Source: Parus major
Lineage: Eukaryota; Chordata; Aves; Passeriformes; Paridae
Assembly (NCBI RefSeq): GCF_001522545.3
Contig: NC_031771.1
Location: forward strand, 1,229,473-1,293,472
Length of the DNA: 64,000 nt
Reading direction: 5' to 3'
Below are positions 55,931 to 64,000 of this stretch, piece by piece. Under the pieces are notes generated by a model. That model was not told where the DNA came from, made no database searches, and worked only from the letters and a program-made list of their open reading frames with translations. A program made the translations under genes and the position numbers. Within the stretch, counting starts at the first letter, position 1. Each line of letters begins with the position of its first letter.

Positions 55931-57839
55931 AGGACAGAGCACACTCATGCACCCAATTCCTGCAAAAGAGCCAAACAGTACATGGAACCAGTGGAATGAT
56001 GCAAGTGAAGAGATTTGATAATGTGCACGAACATAAAACCAAGTTACCTTGCTCCACAAACACCAACTACAGCTTATTCACAGATTTGTGGGCTCTTTTG
56101 AAAACAGGTAACTGGCATAATTTCTCCAAGCCCCTCTCTCCCCGTATTTTCCCTGCAGCAGACAAGGAGCGCAGCAGACAAGCCTCTGCACTTGGGCTCT
56201 GAGCACATGGGGCTCAGCTCTGCCTGCACTAGCGAAACATGGGGTGGCTCTGAGTGATTCTCATCACAGCCAGCACCTCTGAAATGGCTGCCATGGTATT
56301 TCTATCCCCTCAAAAACCCTCCAGGAGCACTGATGAAAAGAGGAGCACTTGAGAAAAACAGGTGCATCTTGCAGAGAAACTAATTTACTGTAGCACAGCA
56401 AAAGCAGAAAACCCAAACCTACATCCTACAGCTTCCACCAGGCTGGAGCAAGGGAACACAACAGCTCCTTGGGTTCAGGACCAGTCTTAGTTCACACAGA
56501 AGGGCTCCTCCAGGCACTCTGCTCATTGACATGATTCTCACTGCCTCTCATCTGCCTCTAGCAGTGGAGAGGTGTCTCCTCCGCCCTCAGTCTCCTACAT
56601 GGAGCACTGTTTCTTTACTGCTGTTCCCACATGGGGTGGCTCCAACTGAACAGGAGAAGGTAGCCGAGGGCTTCTTCTTCCTCAGCCTTTCCTGTCTCGC
56701 TCAGAGGTTCCGTAGGTTGGACTGAGCAGAGCACTCTGGACATGACAGCATATGTCACCTGCTCCCCTCTGTGACTGTGCACGAGACACAGCCTCCTCTA
56801 GGAAAGAGTTGGGGAACTCACACATGGGAAGTCACCATTGAAAGAGGAGTCTTCCATCCTTTTCTGCCTGCAGGAAGACAAACCTTTATATTGAAATCGG
56901 TGGTGGGAAGGAGCCTGAGAGCTCCACTCCGCAGGTTCTGCCTGGGATGACTGGGGCAGAGACACAGGATGGTGTCACAGAGAGCTTTCTGAAGGAAGCT
57001 GCTCTCTGCTTGCCACTAACGTGGTTTTTATTTCTCTTCCACCCTCACTTTCCATATGCATCCAGGCTACCATGCCCCAAGTTTTTTCAGCTGTTATTTT
57101 CTGAGGAACACTGAGCCAGCCCAGTGAGAGGCGGGTGACAAGGCTCCACGTGCACTCAGTCCAACAGCGCAAACACAAGGGCTGGAAGGAGGCTCAAGAC
57201 TGGATGCTTCCCAGTTAACCCAAAGGCAAGGCTGAGGAGACTGTGTCTTGCTATCCCCATGAGGAAGTAGGGGAACCAGGCACACAAGGAGACTGAAGAG
57301 ATCCCAATGTACCCTTAATCTATAAATATTTAAGCAGTCCCTCCTCCCCCTCTCCTCAACAACATATGCCAGCGTCTCCTTCAGCTCATAAAAGCCAATT
57401 CCCTCCTGCTGTTCCCGAGCACCAGGAATCTCCGAGTGGTGATTAGTGGATTACGTGCATCCCAGGGCCTGCCTCCAATCACTTTCCCCTGCAAATTGCT
57501 CAGCCCCGATGCAGCAGCACAGAGCAAAGTGGGCTCTGTCGCTGGGGCCTGGTCCTCATTATGGCCAGGAGACGGCAGGAGTTTGTTTACACGGCTGGAA
57601 CATCATCCTCCCGGGCAGCTCATCATCCTTTCCCCAGGGTTTCTGCTCACTGAATGCTTCGAAGTAATCACCACCAGCTACCTACACCCCGAGCAGCATC
57701 TCAGCAATTCACCAAGTCAACTGACAACAGCTTGAGGTAATATTAGCCCCCTTACAGGAAGGCAAGTGCTCTCCACACAAGGATGCTGGAGCTTAGCACC
57801 ACTCAATAAATCAGAGCAGCATCCTGGAAAGCCTGCCAT
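55931..57839. other. Long GC-rich spacer, no gene recognised
   Basis: About 1.9 kb. ATCTATAAATATTTAAGC near 57318 is an isolated AT patch. No exon pair, repeat or RNA gene. Confidence 0.5.
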
Positions 57840-57960
57840 TAGTTCTGAGCCATTAATTTTTGCTGGGTCTTTGACACGACTGTTTGAGAGCACTATAACC
57901 TGCTCTCTCAAAGTTAAATTATAAAGAGCAACTTCCCTGAAGGTGCTAGTCTAGTAACCC
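57840..57960. other. AT patch with an inverted repeat
   Basis: TTTGAGAG...CTCTCAAA forms an eight-base stem across about 57883-57912. GAGCCATTAATTTTTGC lies just upstream and AAGTTAAATTATAAAG downstream. A weak regulatory candidate. Confidence 0.3.
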
Positions 57961-58589
57961 ATTTAAGTCCTTGGCTAAACACCTCCAATAAATCACTGGG
58001 GAGCTGCAAGGCAGGAGGTTCCTACTGTGCAATATGTGAGAGTGAGCCGTTCCCTCTCTAAACAAACCCCAGCTTGGGGCACCTCTGGCCCCAAGCAATA
58101 CCTTTACAAGATACTCCACATCGTGCCGCAGCAGACGGGTTAAAGCAGACATTTCACCGCACCGAGTTCCACTTAATGACATCTTCATCTCAAGTCCTTT
58201 GCGCTAATTCTCCTCTCAATGATTAAATACTGAAGAGATTTATAAATAGCAGAGAGCAGGCAAGCCCAAAAATTTCCAGTCCTGTTCTCACTGCACCCCT
58301 GGAGACACAAGTGTGTTCTCTGAGAGGCCCTGGAAGCCTGCACTTCCGAACCATTCCCAACACTGAATAAGGATGTAAACAAGTAAAAAAGGAGTTATTT
58401 CGCAACCAACTCATGACACACTCAACTCCAACCTGAGAAGCCTTCAGCTGAAGGCCTAAGGTGAGAACCCCCACAGCTGGGACATGCCCAGTCTCCTGTC
58501 GCTGCAAAGTTGGGAGCACTTGCACCACACCTGCTTCCTGCCCACAGCACGGCTGCCAGCGCTGCACACAGCTCTCAGCCCTGCATGCT
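57961..58589. other. Spacer with a short AT patch
   Basis: CGCTAATTCTCC and CAATGATTAAATACTG near 58203-58232 form a small AT patch. The remainder is GC-rich and unremarkable. Confidence 0.42.
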
Positions 58590-58760
58590 TCCAGACAAGG
58601 CTATAATGGGAAATCCTAGTTAAAGGCACAGAAGGAAAAAGGCCTTCAAGACAGCTAATAATCAGCCCAGCAATAGTTTCAAGCTGCATTTTAACTGGAC
58701 TGTAACGAGGCAACAATGTAGCTCTGACTCCATTCCCACTGAAAAGCGCGCTCCAGGTAA
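58590..58760. other. AT-leaning island, candidate non-coding element
   Basis: GGCTATAATGGGAAATCC, GACAGCTAATAATCAGCC, GCATTTTAACTGG and GGCAACAATGTAGC, with GATTA-type and SOX-type words. Confidence 0.32.
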
Positions 58761-58989
58761 ACAAGTCCCACACATTCATAAAGATGGGGAGCCAGCAACC
58801 TCCTTCTACGTGGCACAATACGCTATAGAGAGGAGGTAATGAAACAGTGCTAAAAAGTAAATACTTGACAAAATCTGGTTCCTTACATCTCTCCATGGTG
58901 GAGATGATGGGTGCAGTCTCACTGCTGAGACCATGGAAGTACCATTTCCAGGCTCACCTACACTCACAGCCATCACTGAGGAGAAGCTG
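58761..58989. other. Spacer, nothing recognised
   Basis: Unique sequence with no notable motif. Confidence 0.42.
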
Positions 58990-59365
58990 TATCCTCAGAT
59001 TTGTTTTTTTTTAATGATCCTTCTCTCCTGCAGACCAGTCTGTTTTCAAATCCACTGATCTGAGCCAAGAGAAAACATCATCTCCATTAATATTGCACCA
59101 GTCTACACTTACGCACCAATACAGAGTGAAAATCATTTCTTGAACAATGAAAATTGCAGCCATTACTTTACTGAGTCAAACATGTTTACATGTTTAGATC
59201 CATGCCTCTGACTTTTCCAACAGAAAATGCATCTTATTCATCCTCTTCTGTGTGTCATCTCTATCTCCTGTGCCCCCATGCTCTATCAGCACGTTTACAG
59301 CTACAGTCAGCTTGCCATCTATAAATAAGACCCCTAATTTCATTAGCCAATTAATAAAGTAAGGA
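58990..59365. other. AT-rich island, candidate conserved non-coding element
   Basis: TTTTTTTTTAATGATCC, CATTAATATTGCACC, TTGAACAATGAAAATTGC and the doubled word CATGTTTACATGTTTAG (forkhead-like TGTTTA twice), then CCTAATTTCATTAGCC followed by AATTAATAAAG. Variable motif density across the stretch. Confidence 0.36.
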
Positions 59366-59899
59366 AGCAGGGCTTCTTTGTACTCATCAGACTCTCATTA
59401 CCACTCAGTGCTGCCCGTGCTTAGCAGTCAGAGTGCTGATGTGGTAAATCCAAGGAATGTCTGTGGAACAGGTAGGATCTCACACAGAGCACAGAAACAC
59501 GGGGAGGTGTTGCTCCTGCTCTCAGAGCATTTATCAGAGGCCAGCAGTAAAGGTCACCACTTGCAAAGGATCAGACATGCTAGTGACTGACACCTTGGAT
59601 ACGGGAAGACAGTAACTCAGCCTAAGCCACTGTCTGAGGCCCCAGAGGTTCTCTCTGGAGATGGGATATAAGAGATAACCGAATATTCAGACATGACAAC
59701 AGTTCCTGGCTGACACCTCCAGCTATCTTTGCACTCACACCTTCATATGACAGTTTGTTTCAGACCTCACACCTTGATTCAATACGATGGCTCATTCTAG
59801 ACAAGAGAGTAAAGAAAAAACATTCAGCACAAACATTGCATAGGAAACCTGCTCAGCACCACAGAGAGTTAGAGTGGCCACAAGCTGAGCCTAGAACAT
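59366..59899. other. Spacer, nothing recognised
   Basis: Balanced unique sequence; no exon pair or repeat. Confidence 0.45.
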
Positions 59900-60119
59900 A
59901 AAAGTGCTCAATAACTCAGCTCAGAAAGCTCCTTTAAGACAAGAATATATGTCAGACTGTTTTTATGACTATTATTATTTGCAGGCTTAACTAAATTGTC
60001 ATTTAAATAACATATTGAAAGGTAAACCGCCACCTGCTCCTGCCAGATGTTCTGAAATCTTTAGCACCACTTCAAGCATGCTGCAGTACTGAAGGAAGCA
60101 CAGGACTGAATCTCAAAGG
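59900..60119. other. AT-rich island, candidate element
   Basis: GACTATTATTATTTGCAGGC and TTGTCATTTAAATAAC. A short candidate next to the stronger island at 60120. Confidence 0.3.
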
Positions 60120-60300
60120 TATTTATCTCCCCCGTCTCCTACTGGGCTTTAAGGAGATTTCTATTATGCAGACTCATCATCAAAATAATAAGGACTGTGC
60201 TCCAATTAGTTATGCAAATGAGCACACACTACAGCACACTGCGCTTACTCCAAGGATCTGATTGTGTATGACCACATCCCCATACGTATGGCAATGATTC
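60120..60300. other. Island with joined homeodomain-octamer site, strong candidate element
   Basis: CTCCAATTAGTTATGCAAATG places a homeodomain word (AATTAG) directly before a perfect octamer ATGCAAAT (60212-60219), a classic POU/SOX/homeodomain enhancer arrangement. Also GATTTCTATTATGC and AAAATAATAAGG upstream. Confidence 0.46.
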
Positions 60301-61139
60301 CTCACAATTTCATTTCCACTCCATAGCAGGAGGTCTCTTCAAAGGGCTTTGTTCGGGCTCTGGCAATGTTCTGGGAAAGGAATGGAAACATTCTTGTCCT
60401 TTACAACACCGCACCCCACCAAGGGGCACATCCCAGGAAGCTGACTGGGCACGTCTGGCAGTGGCACGCTGCAAGCTGCGCACGGACATTTTATGTACAA
60501 AAACTTGCCAAACCGTAAAGTCCAGCAAAGCTTTTTGTGCAAATAGCACTGGCTTCTGGAGGCACTTCAAGCACCAAATAACCTGAGCCCTGCAGCCAGC
60601 AGGGAACAGCCATCAGAGGGGCCCCGAAGTCCCTATTTTATTTTGTTTTTACAAGATGCCAACAGCTGAGAGGAGCTGACTCCCTGCCCGCTTCAAACAG
60701 GTGGGATCCCTCTGCAGAGAGAGGGATGTCTGTACATCAGAAAGGAAAAGACAAGTAGGGAAAACACCAAGCAAGCCAGGGAAGAGAAGCCTGGAATGCA
60801 TCACGAAGCAGGGGTGCTCGTGGCCCTACAGACACAGCCTTTTCCCAGTCCCCGTACCATGCTCAAATGCCCGTACGGCCTGACAGGGGACTCTGCCCTC
60901 TGTCCCTGGGAACCGATAGCCCCTCCTGGAGCCCCTGCAGGGCTGTCAGCCTCTGTGGGTCCCATCAGCACTGTGATGAAAGGCAAAAAGCTCCGGGCAC
61001 TCCGGAGTTCTGGTCCCTCCCTCCTCCTGTGCCCTCAGGCTGCCTGTGGAGCCCATCTGCCTCGGCGTCCAGAGCCGGAGAGGTCCGTCAGGTACAAAAC
61101 GAAGGAGCTAAACTAGAAAGGCCTGTCAGAACACACAAA
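60301..61139. other. GC-rich spacer, nothing recognised
   Basis: Unique sequence with scattered CpG. Overlapping chance frames at 60796-61151. Confidence 0.48.
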
Positions 61140-62019
61140 GGCTGTCAATAGCTATGGCTTTTTCCCCTCAAGTGACATTTTACTTCTAAAATGAACTGTC
61201 AGCAGCCAAATATTCTGCCAAGTCCATAATTTCACTCTACTCCAGGCAACTCAGTTTCACAACACGAACAGTTTCCTGTTTAGGGGTTTCAAGAGAGGCA
61301 GAATGGCCTTTCAAGAAGGGTCACAAGATGGATTACTGAGTAGAACAAAGATATTTAAGTCTACTTCTCAGGTCTTGCTTCCTCTCTGAAAACTTACATT
61401 GGTTACTTGTTCTACCAAGATCTGAAGCCAGGAAAAACCGAGGCCCCCTTTTACTGGAAAACTTGCACCTGCAAGCAGAAAATTGTTCCAGCTTCCAGAC
61501 ACGGTCTCTTACCACACGGTCTTTTTATTGCAGGTTTATGTCTCTACCAAAGAGCTTTTTATTATCCAAGCCCCAGAGCCCCTGGCTGCTATTCCAATGT
61601 CTCCTCAGCTTTCTCCCTCCCTCATTTCAACATAGCGACCATGCTGCTCCCCCAGAAGAGAGCTAATCCAATTTCTCCATCTTTTCCACAGTCTTCTTCA
61701 CATTCTCTTAAGTTCCACTTGACTGACAGGACCAAGCACAGCCTTGAAATAGACAGTCACAAGCCCTCAGGGGCATGAAAGCACTTCAGCCCTCTCACTG
61801 TTCACTCCTTAGTGCTGTTCAAGAGCTGCAGGAGTACCTTCAGCAACGCCTCTCCTGCTCCAGACACCTCTGTGCCCTCACTGAGAGCCACAGTGCATTT
61901 TCTTCCACGCCAGTAACAGAAAACTGTGAGGTGTAACGGTGCAGGACTAAAGCTGCTCTTGCAGGGTATCAGTACAATCACACAATCAACACCAAAAACC
62001 TGGCTATAGATGTATTTCA
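61140..62019. other. Balanced spacer, nothing firm
   Basis: CAAATATTCTGCC and CCATAATTTCAC near 61210 form a faint AT patch. No gene, repeat or strong motif cluster. Confidence 0.42.
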
Positions 62020-62225
62020 AGACTTAGCCGTTAGCAAGTTTTTAATCTGGTGATGTGTGATAACTTTGGATCATTGCAGTTTCTTAATCAAAATCTCATT
62101 GGGTACCAAGAGAAGTCTATCAGCCAGATCCATAATCTCATCAAAAAAGATATCAAGTTCATTTGACAGGATCTCTTTTCCATACGGCCAGGTTGATTGA
62201 CATTAATTATATCCAATGCTTGTTC
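62020..62225. other. AT-rich island with TALE/HOX-like site, strong candidate element
   Basis: TTTCTTAATCAAAATCTC, CATAATCTCATC and GATATCAAGTTCATTTGACAGG with a MEIS-type TTTGACAG word. Then TGATTGACAT (62194-62203) followed by TAATTATATCC. The TGATTGACAT-AATTA arrangement matches the island at 27430. Confidence 0.48.
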
Positions 62226-62859
62226 CTCCCCCCCAGCCTGCCTGTGTGTGGGTGTTGCTTGCCTTTCCAGGCTTCAATCCTCATCTTTTATAAATGAGCA
62301 CACCCCTCAGTCCGTCACAAGGGGCCGTGAGGACCGGTCCATGAGCGCTTACAGTCCCAGGACCCCTGGGAAATGCAGGCAGTGACAGCGAGGGAACAGG
62401 CTGCACCCAGCACCGCCAGCTAACACAGGGCCCCACTCCCAAACACCCAACAAATCCAGTGATCCAAAACCAGCTTCCCAAGGACTGAAGCAGACATGGG
62501 AGTGGACTTCAGGACTCACTGCAATAGACCTGAGTCAATAACTCCTCCTGTTTTCCAGGCTTTTCATTCCCTCCCTTCCTTCCATCAGATTTCTAGCTTC
62601 TCCTTTTCAACCATCTTGTGTGCTTGCCTGGCAGTGAGAAAACAGGGGTAGATCCAGGCAGAGCAGATGAAAAGGCAGAGACAGGAGAGGAGCTCTGACC
62701 CACCTTCCCTGCTCCTGGCAGAGGACAGGCGTGTCTGCTCACACCAGCAGCAACGAACGGGAGGGCTCAGGCTGCCACAGCAGCCAGGACAGAGCTCAAC
62801 AAGGGTGTGTGAGCAAGCACATCTTCCACACAATACCTGTTCTAAGGAAGCACCCGATG
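62226..62859. other. GC-rich spacer, nothing recognised
   Basis: A C-run at 62227-62234 lies just after the island. Otherwise unremarkable. Confidence 0.48.
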
Positions 62860-63200
62860 CAGCTTGCCATGATAACTAAATTTATTATTAACTGTGTATT
62901 TCATGATGTTAGTGACAATATGTTAATGTGATTTTTCACGTCCTCCTGCAGTGAACAGATGGCTCCTTTTACTTTACTTTCCACATCAAGTGTGATTATT
63001 TCTTGGTGCCAAAAGCCACCTGCCGCTCCCTGGTCTCCAGTCTAATTTTTTATGTTGGTAAAACACAGCAGGACTTGTTATCAGTTGGATGGCATCTTAA
63101 TAAAAGGAGACATGCCAACATATTGACATCATGTTCAAGGGGAAATTTTAGCCCCATCCTGGCCCCTCCCCTAGTTCATAAAAAATAATAAAATGAAACT
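62860..63200. other. Long AT-rich island, strong candidate conserved non-coding element
   Basis: About 330 bp of complex sequence: GATAACTAAATTTATTATTAAC, ATGATGTTAGTGAC, TATGTTAATGTGATTTTTC, AAGTGTGATTATTTC, GTCTAATTTTTTATG, CATCTTAATAAAAGG and ATATTGACATCATG. Variety of words, absence of simple repeats and length make it one of the best candidates. No recognised coding frame. Confidence 0.5.
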
Positions 63201-63206
63201 AAGAGA

Positions 63207-63217
63207 AAAAAAAAAAG
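63207..63217. repeat. A-run
   Basis: Eleven or so A residues following an AATAATAAAATG stretch. Simple sequence at the edge of the preceding island. Confidence 0.6.
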
Positions 63218-63349
63218 CCAATAAGCCCCCCTCCCCAGACTCCACCAATTTCAAGATGCTCGGTCACCATTTTTGGGCCTCGAGCCAAGGCGCAGCATTG
63301 GCCTCCTTTTGTTCCCACACCGAGCACCTCAGTCAGGGCTCTGATCTCT
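63218..63349. other. GC-rich link, nothing recognised
   Basis: Short unique stretch between two islands. Confidence 0.42.
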
Positions 63350-63530
63350 CGTCCTGTGTAATGATAATTAGCCATAACATATTCAGAAGTCAAATGTAAG
63401 CAGGAATACATTAACATTGAGATCAGTGCCGCGGTAATTTTCATTGGGAAAATGACAAAGAAGGACACAAAAATTAAAATACGGGATGCTGAGAGTCTCA
63501 GTATCACTTTCAGAAGATGAAGGGTGAACT
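63350..63530. other. AT-rich island, candidate conserved non-coding element
   Basis: GTAATGATAATTAGCC, CATTAACATTGAG, GGTAATTTTCATTGGG and ACAAAAATTAAAATACGGG. Probably a separate module of the same cluster as the island at 62860. Confidence 0.42.
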
Positions 63531-64000
63531 CCTCATTGGTTTGTCAGTCACGAGCCCGCACTGCACAGCCAGCTGTGGGCTACGCCAAACGAGCAGCCCA
63601 GGCTGATGAGCCCTTGCAGCCCCTCTCCAGCGCTCAGCACACACGGTGCTGTGACACGCACAGGGGAGGCTCCATTCCACACAGGACATTCACCCAGTCC
63701 GTGTTCACACACCTCTTTCAATGGCCCGCTTCTCCCACACCTATCGGGCTTTGACTGCTTGGGCACAGCAAAGTCCGGGACCCTGGCCAGCTGGGAACAA
63801 CCATACCAACAGCTGCCAAGGAGTAAAACAATTCTTTCTGAAAACACCACTCCAAGGCACCCAACATCTCATGCAAGGACACACAACAGCACCTTGGGGC
63901 AGCCCAGGCACACAGCCGGAGGGACGACCGGCATAACTAACATCTCTTCCTTCAATATGGCCCCATATCATCCAAAAATGGAGGGAAACTCTCTTAAGTG
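63531..64000. other. GC-rich spacer to window end
   Basis: Unique sequence with moderate CpG near 63590-63670. No gene, repeat or motif cluster. Confidence 0.48.

Noticed and set aside
1..64000. Search for a bacterial, phage or defence-type gene system
   Set aside because: No operon structure, ribosome-binding sites, long co-oriented genes or recognised protein families exist. The DNA has vertebrate non-coding texture throughout.

Overview
The window looks like vertebrate, almost certainly avian, nuclear DNA. The evidence is indirect. It holds no operons, ribosome sites or bacterial gene layout. It is moderately GC-rich and almost free of young interspersed repeats: I found no readable CR1, SINE or LTR copy in about 63 kb. 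It does carry two or three very old, decayed palindromic repeats of a type scattered through reptile and bird genomes. The species and the locus cannot be named from the sequence alone.

I found no protein-coding gene I can defend. Open frames up to about 240 codons occur, but all sit in stop-poor GC-rich DNA, match no family I recognise, and lack convincing exon borders on both sides. Three weak candidates are recorded at low confidence: two splice-flanked open segments (3408-3543 and 9038-9189, + strand) and a 46-codon lysine/glutamate-rich frame (30681-30821).

The repeated pattern is an alternation. GC-rich spacers without recognisable content separate AT-rich islands of about 100-500 bp that are dense in homeodomain (TAATTA-like), octamer (ATTTGCAT), TALE (TGATTGACA), AP-1/MAF, SOX and TCF/LEF-type words. 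That is the usual texture of a gene desert or long intron holding conserved non-coding enhancers near a developmental regulator. Conservation itself cannot be seen in one sequence, so every such island is an inference. The most distinctive are at 14640-15200, 22310-22760, 27400-27650, 35330-35520, 38880-39210, 41140-41480, 46240-46520, 50000-50260, 60120-60300, 62020-62225 and 62860-63200.

Region by region: 1-4890 is spacer with AT islands at 1240 and 3700. 4893-5417 is an assembly gap. 5418-16200 is spacer with islands, an imperfect 39-bp tandem duplication (11064-11141) and a large island cluster (14640-15200). 16214-16482 is the only dense CpG patch, possibly a small promoter. 18806-19025 is a five-copy 44-bp minisatellite. 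19370-43690 is island-rich and includes an old palindromic repeat at 29323-29414. 43691-64000 continues the same way, with a second palindromic repeat (53127-53217), a perfect 22-bp palindrome (53803-53824) and the densest island group at the right end (59900-63530).
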